Origin: Pseudomonadota bacterium
Lineage (GTDB): Bacteria > Pseudomonadota > Gammaproteobacteria > UBA1113
Assembly (NCBI GenBank): GCA_021781965.1
Contig: JAJXVU010000016.1
Coordinates: 1-48,607, forward strand
Length of the DNA stretch: 48,607 nucleotides
Reading direction: 5' to 3'
The notes under the pieces are model-generated. The model searched no databases, was not told the origin of the DNA, and saw only the letters and a list, made by a program, of their open reading frames with translations. This document shows, piece by piece, positions 1 through 9,132 of this stretch. A program made the position numbers and the translations under genes. Positions within the stretch are counted from its first letter, which is position 1, and every line of letters begins with the position of its first letter.

Positions 1-820
1 TCGGCGTAGGAGTTGGGGTCGGAGTCGGCGTTGGTGTCGGAGTCGGAGTCGGTGTAGGCGTTGGGCTCGGTGTAGGCGTTGGCGTCGGAGTCGGTGTAGG
101 CGTTGGCGTCGGAGTCGGAGTCGGCGTCGGCGTCGGAGTCGGCGTCGGCGTCGGCGTCGGCGTCGGAGTCGGCGTCGGCGTCGGAGTCGGAGTCGGCGTC
201 GGACTTGGGCTCGGCGTTGGCGTCGGAGTCGGTGTAGGCGTAGGACTTGGGCTCGGCGTTGGCGTTGGCGTCGGAGTCGGTGTAGGACTTGGGCTCGGTG
301 TAGGCGTTGGCGTCGGAGTTGGCGTCGGAGTCGGTGTAGGACTTGGGCTCGGAGTCGGCGTTGGTGTAGGCGTCGGAGTCGGCGTAGGACTTGGGCTCGG
401 TGTAGGCGTTGGAGTCGGCGTAGGACTTGGGCTCGGTGTAGGCGTTGGAGTCGGCGTAGGACTTGGGCTAGGTGTAGGCGTCGGAGTCGGAGTCGGAGTC
501 GGTGTAGGACTTGGGCTCGGCGTTGGCATTGGAGTCGGTGTAGGACTTGGGCTCGGTGTAGGCGTTGGCGTTGGAGTCGGCGTTGGACTAGGCGTCGGCG
601 TTGGAGTTGGAGTCGGAGTTGGTGTTGGAGTCGGTGTAGGCGTTGGAGTCGGTGTAGGACTTGGGCTCGGTGTAGGCGTAGGCGTTGGTGTAGGCGTTGG
701 TGTAGGCGTCGGTGTCGGTGTAGGCGTTGGTGTAGGCGTCGGTGTCGGTGCAGGCGTTGGTGTCGGTGCAGGCGTTGGTGTCGGTGCAGGCTTAGACGTC
801 GGCGTTGGTGTGGGCGTCGG
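1..820 (-). repeat. Hexanucleotide tandem repeat coding for Pro-Thr dipeptides
   Basis: The plus strand shows about 820 bases of imperfect GGCGTC/GGAGTC/GGTGTA hexamers. On the minus strand they read CCN-ACN (Pro-Thr), with interruptions giving Pro-Ser (CCAAGTCCGAGC type) and, near 730-790, Pro-Ala. The units keep the reading frame to position 1 (codon 2-4 reads CCG, Pro). Third-position variation keeps the dipeptide while changing the DNA, which suggests selection for the peptide. Slippage may vary the length between strains. Confidence 0.95.
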
Positions 821-1771
821 TACACAAGTTAAATACCCTGGAACAAAACCCGCTCCAGGACAGGTGCTAGATCGGTACAGTCCTAGCCAATACGTTGCAC
901 AATTGCCTTCAGCAGCAGAGCCATAATCCGTTAAAGCTGGCCGCAATCCCCCTCTGGCTGCATTACAGGCTGCACTGGCAGGTGTCTCGGCACTACAAAA
1001 TCCTACTAATGTGGGTGGAGCAAAAGTAGAATAGGGACTACATTGACTATTCTTAAATAAAGGGCTTGCTCCACTGATGGTCAGGGGCAAACAATTTGAA
1101 ACAACAATACCATTTGCTGAAGTTGATTGACTATTAATAATAGTAAATCCTTTACCGTGACAATAAAACCCTAAATTTTGGAACTGTGCTCCATTTATCG
1201 TTATGGTTGTATTCTGAGTTAAAGTAAAAGAAACGGGCTGGTTAAATGAAGCAGTGTTAATCGTCGTACCATTCATGGGACCCTGAAATGAAAGAGATTG
1301 ACCTGGATTATTTTGTGGGCTTGTCATTATAATGCCAGTTATATCTGCCGTTATATTACCCCCCAAATATGCCTGAAACCAAGCGGCATTACGCCAAAGT
1401 CCAGCTAAATTGGTTCCCGTTATACCAGAAAATACAGTCCCAGTACCGTTTAAAAGTGAATTTGATAGAACTTTTATGCTTTGAAAATAAGAACACCCCA
1501 TTTGGTTAGCACCTTCAAGTAACTGTATCCATTGACCAGGTGGGGTATTACTCACTATGCTATTATATTGTGTTTGCCCACAGGGAGCCGCTCTTCTTAA
1601 AAATTCAAATCGAGCATACACTTCCCCTGTTATATAGTAACCATTCAATTCAGCGTCTTGTGCCCTACTATTTCTTTTGCTAGAAACTCTTTTCGCACGT
1701 GAGGGTATTTCACTGTGCTTTTCAATCGCTTCTTTAATAGTTGTATTTGATTTTTCTGTTGCTTCGAACAC
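1..1771 (-). CDS. Pro-Thr repeat protein, probable surface or secreted protein (partial, 3' end outside window)
   Basis: I read this gene directly from the minus strand; it has no stop before position 1, so about 590 codons are visible and the C-terminus is missing. The start is a GTG at 1769-1771 preceded by AAAGGA with 7 bases of spacing, 11 bases after the stop of the upstream gene at 1783, so the two are probably co-transcribed. Residues 1-50 are charged (start [18 protein letters not shown]) and show no signal peptide. Residues about 50-315 are rich in Asn, Thr, Ser, Gly and Cys, with beta-helix-like stretches such as [18 protein letters not shown]. From about residue 318 (position 820) to the window edge the protein is (Pro-Thr)n with Pro-Ser and Pro-Ala variants, at least 273 residues. 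Such stretches act as stiff linkers in envelope or secreted proteins. The function is unknown, and no catalytic motif is visible. Confidence 0.75.
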   Translation of the reverse strand, partial: MFEATEKSNTTIKEAIEKHSEIPSRAKRVSSKRNSRAQDAELNGYYITGEVYARFEFLRRAAPCGQTQYNSIVSNTPPGQWIQLLEGANQMGCSYFQSIKVLSNSLLNGTGTVFSGITGTNLAGLWRNAAWFQAYLGGNITADITGIIMTSPQNNPGQSLSFQGPMNGTTINTASFNQPVSFTLTQNTTITINGAQFQNLGFYCHGKGFTIINSQSTSANGIVVSNCLPLTISGASPLFKNSQCSPYSTFAPPTLVGFCSAETPASAACNAARGGLRPALTDYGSAAEGNCATYWLGLYRSSTCPGAGFVPGYLTCVPTPTPTPTSKPAPTPTPAPTPTPAPTPTPTPTPTPTPTPTPTPTPTPTPTPSPSPTPTPTPTPTPTPTPTPTPTPTPSPTPTPTPTPTPSPSPTPTPMPTPSPSPTPTPTPTPTPTPSPSPTPTPTPTPSPSPTPTPTPTPSPSPTPTPTPTPTPTPSPSPTPTPTPTPTPTPTPSPSPTPTPTPTPTPSPSPTPTPTPTPTPSPSPTPTPTPTPTPTPTPTPTPTPTPTPTPTPTPTPTPTPTPTPTPTPSPTPTPTPTPTPTPTPTPTPTP

Positions 1772-1782
1772 TTTTTTATCCT

Positions 1783-3690
1783 TTAATTTGGGGCAACCGT
1801 ACTAAACGTACAGGAATCTCCTGATAATGTATTACAAAAAGAGGAAGGATACGGCGGACCAGGCCAAAACTGAGAATAGCCCTGCGTCCAGCCTGAACTC
1901 GCTCCCGCATCAACATTTTGATAAGTTGTATTTTCTAAGATCAAATATCCCAGCGACTGGTAGCTAGGTGGAGGGGCAATTAAATTGTAAAGACAAGCAG
2001 CCTGCCCAGACGGACTAGCCATAATATTCGATGAATCCAGACTAATATACCCTGCTTGCGCGGTTGAACCTTGTGGGTACGACTGATACCAGCCCCCCTG
2101 AGCACTGTATGTTCCTCTTGTACCATATTCTACATCTGATCCCGCCGGACAAGCCCCAGTTACAGAAACAAATGGCACGACTGGGGTGATCGGTGGGGCC
2201 GTGATTGTTATACGCTCATCGCTGATCGCCAGCACATCCGGCATACGCACTGCGGGTGTTTGCACCCATTGCGATATGCCTTCACTACTCTTGTTTTTAC
2301 TCGGAGCCGCTGATGATTTCTGCTTTTCTGGAGCATCCCACACTACATTCAAATTCACTCCATTGATCCAAAAGTTACGTTCCGTCGTAAAATCTTGCGT
2401 ATAACTCGACGTTATTCCCGCAGTCAGCGCCGTTTTTTGATTAGAACTCCACAACCAATTTAATCCCACTCCATAAGTCTCAAACAATTGCGACACGGTA
2501 GAATTTAATTGCAGATCTAAGTTGTTTTTCAATTTTTGATCTAGCCGTACATGGCCGCCAAAACCCTGCGCGTTATGGCCATCTTGATATTCATATTCCG
2601 TATCATAGCGCACTCGGTCATAATCGGGGCCTACCGTCACTACCCCATCCTTCCATAATTGCATTCCTGCTTCCGCATTGCCATTCAAATCATTACCGCC
2701 CGCTATGCGTCTATAATCCGTTAATATTGAACCATCTGGATAGCCTATGGTTTGAGTCGATAAATCTTTACTCTGTGCATGCGAATAATGGCTGCCTACA
2801 TCTATATTCTTAAATATCCCTTCTCCATCTCCTAATAGGTATTCATACGCAGCACCCACAGCTCCTTGCTGCACCCATTGTCTAGTATCTCCCGTATAAA
2901 ATTCAAAATCTAAATCTTCTCGTAAATACTCTCCCGTTAGTTTCACTCGATTTTTATCATTCAATGCGTAGGCATAGGTGCCATTACCTCTAAAAACCCT
3001 AGGACCTCCATCCAACTCGAATGCAGCGGCTTGGTCTTCATTAAAACTATAAAATGACTTCAACTGCCCTACTACCAACAACATACTGTCTTGTTGTATG
3101 GCCGTGCTTATTCCTTTATTCGCACTTCCAGCACTATCCAGCCTAGTATCCGCTGTATCTTCAGGTGCTATTTTAATGGGGGTTACAACTGCCGTATCGG
3201 CGGCAGTATTTTTAGGTGCAGTTTCTACAACGGGCATTTTTTTAACGCTGGGTGCCGCAACTACAGCAGCAGATTTTTGGGAAGGAACCGGCTTTTTAGC
3301 CCGCAGCTCGAATTCTACCGTTTTAGAGTTTGGCGTGATTTTGTTGACACTGGCGTCGCTGTTTAAATCAAAAACCAAGCGCAACACTTGATGTGGCTGG
3401 TTCCCCTGACGTAACGCTTTAACCAAAGTTCCTTTAAATTGCTCTGTGGGTATGGTTTTTTTTAAGTGTCCACCATCGATGTTTACGACCAGTCTGGAGG
3501 GATTTGTCAGCGTGAAGTAATGTATCTTTGGCTTTTCAGCGAATAATAGTTTCACTTCCGTTGTGTTCTTATCCATTTTGTGCACACTAACATCGTTAAC
3601 AAACACTGTAGCTTGAGCGAAGCATACCCCAATTACTAAAATCAGCAGCAGCCCTATTTGCCATCTTCCTTGTGCACCCCTGTTTTCCAT
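1783..3690 (-). CDS. AMIN-domain protein with beta-rich outer-membrane-like middle region
   Basis: The protein has 635 residues. Residues 1-27 form a signal peptide with a hydrophobic core ([15 protein letters not shown]). Residues about 28-128 fit an AMIN domain, the peptidoglycan- or septum-targeting module of AmiC and secretin proteins: [15 protein letters not shown] and [16 protein letters not shown] are typical. Residues 130-200 are a low-complexity Ala/Pro/Val linker. Residues about 205-455 alternate polar and hydrophobic residues with many aromatics, as in a beta-barrel ([19 protein letters not shown]). A C-terminal part from about 510 carries paired cysteines ([19 protein letters not shown]). 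The architecture suggests an envelope protein anchored in the outer membrane and touching the cell wall. The next gene downstream is the Pro-Thr repeat protein 11 bases away, so the two may work together. The barrel is inferred from sequence pattern only. Confidence 0.75.
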   Translation of the reverse strand: MENRGAQGRWQIGLLLILVIGVCFAQATVFVNDVSVHKMDKNTTEVKLLFAEKPKIHYFTLTNPSRLVVNIDGGHLKKTIPTEQFKGTLVKALRQGNQPHQVLRLVFDLNSDASVNKITPNSKTVEFELRAKKPVPSQKSAAVVAAPSVKKMPVVETAPKNTAADTAVVTPIKIAPEDTADTRLDSAGSANKGISTAIQQDSMLLVVGQLKSFYSFNEDQAAAFELDGGPRVFRGNGTYAYALNDKNRVKLTGEYLREDLDFEFYTGDTRQWVQQGAVGAAYEYLLGDGEGIFKNIDVGSHYSHAQSKDLSTQTIGYPDGSILTDYRRIAGGNDLNGNAEAGMQLWKDGVVTVGPDYDRVRYDTEYEYQDGHNAQGFGGHVRLDQKLKNNLDLQLNSTVSQLFETYGVGLNWLWSSNQKTALTAGITSSYTQDFTTERNFWINGVNLNVVWDAPEKQKSSAAPSKNKSSEGISQWVQTPAVRMPDVLAISDERITITAPPITPVVPFVSVTGACPAGSDVEYGTRGTYSAQGGWYQSYPQGSTAQAGYISLDSSNIMASPSGQAACLYNLIAPPPSYQSLGYLILENTTYQNVDAGASSGWTQGYSQFWPGPPYPSSFCNTLSGDSCTFSTVAPN

Positions 3691-3745
3691 AACAACAGTC
3701 CCACCCTGAACTTTAATTAAATCGACCGGTTATTATGAGAATAGC

Positions 3746-3751
3746 ATTATA
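3746..3751 (-). promoter_or_regulatory. Possible -10 element for the AMIN-domain gene
   Basis: On the minus strand this reads TATAAT, 55 bases upstream of the ATG at 3690. No good -35 element lies at 16-18 bases, so this is a weak call. The rest of 3691-3990 is AT-rich and shows no other feature. Confidence 0.35.
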
Positions 3752-3990
3752 GTCGCTAAAAGACGTTCTATTTCATTCGAGGCAAGAATACCAATTTTTT
3801 AAAAAATTTGTCAATGATTATTGATATGTTTCTTTGATAAAACTCAAAAGCTTAAGGCGTTAAACCGATCGATAATTAAGGTGATGATAATTTTCTCTTC
3901 TGTTGAATTCGTTGATCCGGAAAAGTTGAAAAAAGGATTTCTGTGATGACCGAGTTCACCCCAGGCATTTATTCTTTAGTACATCGCACT

Positions 3991-5598
3991 CTACGACTTT
4001 TTCTTACGCGCTTCTTCTTTTTCCATTTGTTCGCGCGCAACATTGTAGTCAAAACCTTTGCTTTCGTCGGTCAGACTCATTTCGCCGATCAGGGCTTCGG
4101 CATCGAAAGGATCAACCAAACCTTGACGCACCATTGCTACGGCTCTGTCGCGATACGTGTGCCAGCCCATAGAGCGCAAATAACGCTCCCAGGATAGTAT
4201 ATCTAACTTTTGAATATATTCACGGCCTTTCTCATCTACCCATACCACTTCAGCAACCACTTTACGGCCTGATAAAGCCGAACTACCACATTGGTTACAA
4301 CCACCCGGTTTGCGAGCATATAAATGATTCACATCCTCGCCAAAAATAATATCCCAGCGATGCATATCGTTAACATGCGCCTTAGCCGTTTTTAAAGGGA
4401 TTTTACAATGCGGACATAACACAGCAATTAAGCGTTGGAAAATAAGGCATACCAATACATTGCTGTCGCTTAACATCACTGATGAAATACCCATGTCTGC
4501 CAAGCGCAAGATGATACCCGGCGCCGAGTTGGTGTGTATGGTTGAAAACACCAAGTGACCTGTGATGGTAGCGCGCAACATGACATTGGCTGTATCTTCA
4601 TCACGCATTTCCCCTAATACGATGTAATCGGGATCCATACGCAATGCTGCACGACCAAAGCTGGCAAAGCTTCTGTCGTCTGTTTTAACATTCACGGGTA
4701 CTTGTGTGGCGCTATGCACAACTTTTTCAACAGGATCTTCAATGGTATACACCTTGCGGGTATTTTTAATCAGGTGTAAACACGCAGCCAAGGTGGTGGT
4801 TTTACCCGAACCCGTAGGCCCCGATAGCAAGACTGCCCCGTGCGGCATTTGTATGGCGCGCTTAATAATATAAATCTGCTCTAGGGTATAGCCTAAATCT
4901 TCTAGCGAAACGATGCTGCTCTCTTTTTCCGTGCCTAAGATCCGCATCACCATATCGAATCCGCCGTGCGCAGGCATACTGGCCAAACGCAAACGTATAT
5001 CGCCGGACTTAACCTTCAATGGCATGGCCGCATCTTGAGGTACCAAGGGATTAAAATGCGCTGTAGCGTGGTCGGTTTCTTTATTAAAAGCTACCGCTGC
5101 AACTTCGCGTCCTAATCGAGGGAACCATTCGGCATGCAAATATAATTCACCATATTTACGAAAACGAATGCGGCACACATCCGTGCGTATTTCCATGTGT
5201 ATATCGCTCACATCCGCATCTACAGCTTCTTGCACCAAAGTGCGCAAGCGCTTTTGTTGACCGCTGATTTCTTCGGCAATGTCTTGCTGAATTTGCTGAT
5301 AATCTTTTATAGAGCCTAAGTTTTCCAGAAAGGAATTAATGAGTGAGGGTGCAGCAACCAAGACTTCGCCAGGACGTATGTTTTTATTGACCATAGCAAT
5401 ACGACAGTTTTGCACATCGCGCGAGCCTGGATCAGAGGTTAAGATGGTACCGCTTTTTAAAACAATAATATTTTTACGCTGTAAACACCAGGCAGCCATT
5501 TCAGGCGAAGGCCTATCATCACTGGCTAACTGTGCTTTGCTGGTCACCACCTTGACACCGGGTGGCGCTTTAAAAGTACTATTTTCTATATCGGCCAT
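3991..5598 (-). CDS. GspE/PilB-family type II/IV secretion or pilus ATPase
   Basis: The protein has 535 residues, a little shorter than typical PilB (about 565). Visible motifs are SDIHME (131-136, as SDIHIEP in the family), Walker A GPTGSGKT (260-267), the Asp box TIEDPVEK (285-292), Walker B DPDYIVLGEMRDEDTA (322-337), the His box STIHTN (352-357) and a zinc-type pair of cysteine motifs, CPHC (395-398) and CNQC further on. All the motifs needed for ATP hydrolysis are present. Such hexameric cytoplasmic ATPases drive pilus assembly or type II secretion. The N-terminal 100 residues do not look like the usual MshEN/T2SSE-N domain. There are no pilC, pilD, pilin or gsp genes beside it, so it must work with a system encoded elsewhere, and I cannot say which one. 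AGG six bases before the ATG supports the start. Confidence 0.85.
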   Translation of the reverse strand: MADIENSTFKAPPGVKVVTSKAQLASDDRPSPEMAAWCLQRKNIIVLKSGTILTSDPGSRDVQNCRIAMVNKNIRPGEVLVAAPSLINSFLENLGSIKDYQQIQQDIAEEISGQQKRLRTLVQEAVDADVSDIHMEIRTDVCRIRFRKYGELYLHAEWFPRLGREVAAVAFNKETDHATAHFNPLVPQDAAMPLKVKSGDIRLRLASMPAHGGFDMVMRILGTEKESSIVSLEDLGYTLEQIYIIKRAIQMPHGAVLLSGPTGSGKTTTLAACLHLIKNTRKVYTIEDPVEKVVHSATQVPVNVKTDDRSFASFGRAALRMDPDYIVLGEMRDEDTANVMLRATITGHLVFSTIHTNSAPGIILRLADMGISSVMLSDSNVLVCLIFQRLIAVLCPHCKIPLKTAKAHVNDMHRWDIIFGEDVNHLYARKPGGCNQCGSSALSGRKVVAEVVWVDEKGREYIQKLDILSWERYLRSMGWHTYRDRAVAMVRQGLVDPFDAEALIGEMSLTDESKGFDYNVAREQMEKEEARKKKS

Positions 5599-5630
5599 AT
5601 AAACCTAGCATCCCTATTAAAGATATTACG

Positions 5631-5763
5631 TAACTACTCTCTCTCCATCCGCGCCCTTTCGGTCGCAGCTCAGTTACAAACTGGTGAGCCCCAACTTTCC
5701 GAGCCGCGAATGTTAGGGCGCGGATGGATTCGATATATTAGAATGTTGTATCCAAGTAGTTAC
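5631..5763. repeat. Compound palindromic element (MITE- or REP-like)
   Basis: The outer ends are inverted: TAACTACT at 5631-5638 and AGTAGTTA at about 5755-5762. Inside, a 29-base copy at 5647-5675 (ATCCGCGCCCTTTCGGTCGC...) faces an inverted copy at 5699-5725 (CCGAGCCGCG...AGGGCGCGGAT). The whole unit can fold as one hairpin. Related single copies lie at 7932-7961 and 12698-12740. It sits between sucD and the PilB-like gene. Confidence 0.75.
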
Positions 5764-5811
5764 GATATTACAATTATAGACCTATTTTGTAACTATACAC
5801 ACTCTCGGTTT

Positions 5812-5846
5812 GTCATTGCGAGCCAGTGAGCCGCGCTCGCAATGAC
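5812..5846. terminator. Palindrome after sucD, possible terminator
   Basis: Perfect 12-base arms GTCATTGCGAGC and GCTCGCAATGAC enclose an 11-base loop, starting 8 bases beyond the sucD stop. No T tract follows on the minus strand, so it may stabilise the 3' end of the mRNA or simply be a dispersed repeat. Confidence 0.6.
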
Positions 5847-5854
5847 GGGCTAAA

Positions 5855-6739
5855 CTAAATAACCTCCCAGCCCGTGACTTCAGCAACCGCCTGCCCTATA
5901 TGCGCAGGAGAACGCGTTGTGTACACGCCAGCGGCCTCTAAAGCCGCAAATTTTTCCTTAGCCGTACCCTTACCACCTGCAATAATAGCACCCGCATGTC
6001 CCATGCGTTTGCCTGCAGGAGCGGTGACACCAGCAATATAGGATACTACCGGTTTCGTCACATGGGCCTTAATAAAGGCAGCAGCTTCTTCTTCGGCACT
6101 ACCACCAATTTCACCTACCATGATAATGGCTTCCGTTTGTGGATCATTTTGGAATAATGCCAATATATCTACAAACGTAGTCCCAGGGATAGGATCGCCT
6201 CCTATACCCACACAAGTGCTTTGACCAAAGCCCAGCGCTGTCGTTTGGTGCACCGCTTCATAGGTTAAAGTCCCAGATCTAGATACGATCCCAACACGAC
6301 CTTTTTTATGAATATGGCCTGGCATAATGCCGATCTTACATTCCCCGGGTGTGATCACACCTGGGCAATTTGGGCCTATCAAGCGTACATTTTTCTTTGT
6401 ATCCAAATAAGCACGCACAGCCAACATATCCAAAACAGGAATACCTTCGGTAATACAGACGATGAGTTCTAAGCCTGCATCTATAGCTTCAACGATAGAA
6501 TCCTTGCAAAAAGGCGCTGGCACATAAATAACGCTAGCCGTCGCTCCGGTTGCTTTGACTGCTTCTTTTACTGTATCAAATACAGGTTTATCCAAATGCA
6601 ACTGCCCGCCTTTTCCCGGTGTAACACCACCTACTAATTTGGTGCCGTAATCTAAGGCTTGTTGTGAATGCAAGGTACCTTGATTACCGGTAAAGCCTTG
6701 GCAGATCACCTTCGTGTCTTTGTTAATTAATATACTCAT
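5855..6739 (-). CDS. sucD: Succinyl-CoA synthetase alpha subunit
   Basis: The protein has 294 residues, the normal length. With SucC it makes succinate and a nucleoside triphosphate from succinyl-CoA in the TCA cycle. The N-terminal CoA-binding Rossmann domain is clear ([19 protein letters not shown] and GGVTPGKGG), the ligase half contains [10 protein letters not shown], and the phosphorylated histidine lies in [16 protein letters not shown] near residue 246. The ATG shares a base with the sucC stop (TAATG) and is preceded by GGGAG inside the sucC end, so the subunits are translationally coupled. It is the last gene of the sdh-suc run. Confidence 0.98.
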   Translation of the reverse strand: MSILINKDTKVICQGFTGNQGTLHSQQALDYGTKLVGGVTPGKGGQLHLDKPVFDTVKEAVKATGATASVIYVPAPFCKDSIVEAIDAGLELIVCITEGIPVLDMLAVRAYLDTKKNVRLIGPNCPGVITPGECKIGIMPGHIHKKGRVGIVSRSGTLTYEAVHQTTALGFGQSTCVGIGGDPIPGTTFVDILALFQNDPQTEAIIMVGEIGGSAEEEAAAFIKAHVTKPVVSYIAGVTAPAGKRMGHAGAIIAGGKGTAKEKFAALEAAGVYTTRSPAHIGQAVAEVTGWEVI

Positions 6740-7905
6740 TATTTATCTCCCACTGCGGCAACGATACGTTTTGCGCCATCTTCAAAGCTTTCGGCTGCAA
6801 TCACGTTTAAACCACTTTTTTCTAAAATTTGTGCGGCCAATTCGGCATTATTGCCTTCTAAGCGCACGACTACAGGTAGTTGTGTTTTAACCTCACTGAC
6901 TGCGCTGATAATACCTTGAGCTATCATATCGCAACGTACAATACCTCCAAAAATATTGATAAAAATACCTTTGACCTTTTCATCGGATAAAATAATTTTA
7001 AAGGCTTCCGTCACGCGTTCTTTGGTTGCACCACCGCCTACATCTAAGAAATTAGCAGGTTGACCGCCATGCAATTTAATTAAATCCATCGTTGCCATCG
7101 CTAAACCGGCACCATTGACCATACATCCTATATCGCCATCTAGCGCAATATAATTCAATTCCCATTGATGCGCTTTATTTTCACGCTCATCTTCTTGCGT
7201 GGTATCACGTTGTGCGCGTAAGTTAGGGTGACGGTATAACGCATTGTCATCTAGATTAATCTTGCCATCTAAACACACCAATTCGCCATTTTCTTTGATG
7301 ACCAATGGATTAACTTCTAACAGACTTAAATCGTTCTCTATAAACAATTTCCCCAGGCCCAACAGAATTTGTGTAAATTCTTTTATTTGCGCTGCATTTA
7401 AGCCTAATTTAAAGCCCAAATCACGCGCCTGAAAAGGCAGTAAACCCACGATAGGATCCACTACTGTTGTTAGAATTTTCTCAGGATGTTTATGAGCCAC
7501 TTCTTCAATTTCCACGCCGCCTTCGGTAGACGCCATAAAGACGATCCTACGCAAAGCTCTGTCGACCACGGCACCCAAATACAATTCTTTGGCGATGGCA
7601 GAAGGTTCTTCGATTAAAATTTGATGTACAGGTTGGCCATTGGCATCAGTTTGGTAGGTTACTAACCGAGTGCCTAATAAAGCTTGTACCGCTGCTTTCA
7701 CATCTTCTTTATTGGAGACAATCTTCACGCCACCCGCTTTACCGCGACCACCCGCATGCACTTGGGCTTTCACCACCCAACGTTCACCGCCCAAATGGGC
7801 CAATGCTGCAGCTACTTCATCGACGCTAGAGACCACTTCACCGCGCGGCGCGGCAATGCCGTACTCACGAAACAGCGCTTTGGCTTGATATTCATGTAAA
7901 TTCAT
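6739..7905 (-). CDS. sucC: Succinyl-CoA synthetase beta subunit
   Basis: The protein has 388 residues, standard for the bacterial beta subunit. It starts [17 protein letters not shown], has the ATP-grasp domain with [18 protein letters not shown], and a C-terminal ligase domain ([17 protein letters not shown] and [16 protein letters not shown]). It binds the nucleotide and, with SucD, succinyl-CoA. AGGA seven bases before the ATG supports the start. The stop overlaps the sucD start. The 60-base gap to sucB holds a dispersed palindromic repeat. Confidence 0.98.
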   Translation of the reverse strand: MNLHEYQAKALFREYGIAAPRGEVVSSVDEVAAALAHLGGERWVVKAQVHAGGRGKAGGVKIVSNKEDVKAAVQALLGTRLVTYQTDANGQPVHQILIEEPSAIAKELYLGAVVDRALRRIVFMASTEGGVEIEEVAHKHPEKILTTVVDPIVGLLPFQARDLGFKLGLNAAQIKEFTQILLGLGKLFIENDLSLLEVNPLVIKENGELVCLDGKINLDDNALYRHPNLRAQRDTTQEDERENKAHQWELNYIALDGDIGCMVNGAGLAMATMDLIKLHGGQPANFLDVGGGATKERVTEAFKIILSDEKVKGIFINIFGGIVRCDMIAQGIISAVSEVKTQLPVVVRLEGNNAELAAQILEKSGLNVIAAESFEDGAKRIVAAVGDK

Positions 7906-7931
7906 TGTTGTTTCCTATATTATTTTACTAT

Positions 7932-7961
7932 ATCCGCTCCCTAACGGTCGCGGCTCGGTTC
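7932..7961. repeat. Dispersed GC-rich repeat between sucB and sucC
   Basis: ATCCGCTCCCTAACGGTCGC followed by GGCTCGGTTC closely matches the copies at 5647-5675 and 12711-12740. It lies inside the operon, so it is transcribed between two TCA genes and may affect transcript processing. Confidence 0.7.
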
Positions 7962-7965
7962 CAAA

Positions 7966-9117
7966 TTATAATGCAAGTAACATCCGTGCGGGATCTTCCA
8001 AAAACTGTTTTACCGCCACTAAAAAGCTGACAGATTCACGGCCATCGATAATACGATGATCATAAGATAAAGCGACATACATCATAGGACGTATCACCAC
8101 GACGCCATTTTCGGCGACTGGTCTTTCTTGGATCTTATGCATGCCCAGAATACCACTTTGCGGCGGGTTGATAATGGGTGTAGCCATCAATGAACCAAAC
8201 ACACCACCATTGGTAATGGTAAAAGTACCGCCGGTCATTTCTTCAACCGTCAGTTTGCCCTCACGTGCGCGCGCTGCGCTATCGGCAATCGTTTTTTCAA
8301 TGCCTGCTAAGCTTAAGGTTTCAGCATTGCGTATGATAGGTACGACTAAACCACGTGGCGTGGACACAGCGATACCCACATCGTAATAACCGTGATAGAT
8401 AATGTCTGTACCATCTATAGAAGCATTCACATCGGGAAATTTCTTCAAGGCTTCCACTACGGCTTTAGTGAAGAAAGACATAAAGCCTAATTTAACACCG
8501 TGCGCTTTTTCAAATTCATCTTTATAACGATTGCGTAAATCCATCACCGGCTGCATATTGATTTCATTAAAAGTGGTCAACATGGCCGCATTGTGCTGTG
8601 CTTCCACTAAACGCTCTGCAATCTTGGCCCGTAAACGGGTCATCGGCACTCTTTCTTCGGAGCGCAAGCCGGCAGTTACAGTGCTAACAGCGGCAGGTGA
8701 CTTTTGTGTTAAATCTTCTTTGACGATACGACCACCCTTGCCACTGCCTTGTAAGCCTTGTACTTTAATATCGTTTTCGGCAGCGGCGCGGCGTACGGCC
8801 GGGCTTAAGTGTGGTTCTGCTTCAGCGACTGCTGCAGCTTTAGTATTATTGACTGGTTTAGCGCTTGCGGTACTTACAGCACCGGCATTCAATTTACCCA
8901 GCAAAGCATCAGCCAATACCGTCTTGCCTTCAGGCTCGGTAATTTCAGCTAAAACACCGCTTTCAGGCGCGGGCACTTCTAATACCACTTTATCCGTTTC
9001 TAATTCTACTAAGGTTTCATCGCGTTGTACGCTATCACCTGCTTTTTTGTGCCATTTGAGAATGGTGGCATCTGCAACCGATTCAGGCAAAGCAGGGACT
9101 CTAATTTCAATGGACAT
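7966..9117 (-). CDS. sucB: Dihydrolipoamide succinyltransferase (2-oxoglutarate dehydrogenase E2)
   Basis: The protein has 383 residues. It transfers the succinyl group from E1 to CoA and forms the core of the complex. One lipoyl domain lies at residues 1-75 with the lipoyl lysine at K43 ([14 protein letters not shown]). An Ala/Thr linker follows, then the peripheral subunit-binding domain at about 103-136 ([27 protein letters not shown]), and the acyltransferase domain to the end with the catalytic [13 protein letters not shown] nine bases before the ATG supports the start. It lies 15 bases after sucA. No E3 (lpd) gene is in the window, so E3 must be encoded elsewhere. Confidence 0.97.
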   Translation of the reverse strand: MSIEIRVPALPESVADATILKWHKKAGDSVQRDETLVELETDKVVLEVPAPESGVLAEITEPEGKTVLADALLGKLNAGAVSTASAKPVNNTKAAAVAEAEPHLSPAVRRAAAENDIKVQGLQGSGKGGRIVKEDLTQKSPAAVSTVTAGLRSEERVPMTRLRAKIAERLVEAQHNAAMLTTFNEINMQPVMDLRNRYKDEFEKAHGVKLGFMSFFTKAVVEALKKFPDVNASIDGTDIIYHGYYDVGIAVSTPRGLVVPIIRNAETLSLAGIEKTIADSAARAREGKLTVEEMTGGTFTITNGGVFGSLMATPIINPPQSGILGMHKIQERPVAENGVVVIRPMMYVALSYDHRIIDGRESVSFLVAVKQFLEDPARMLLAL

Positions 9118-9132
9118 TCTTTATTTCCTCTC

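Noticed and set aside
3943..4197. Plus-strand ORF of 84 codons with an AAAGGA-like site upstream
   Set aside because: It lies mostly antisense to the 3' end of the intact PilB-like ATPase gene, and its protein has no recognisable features.
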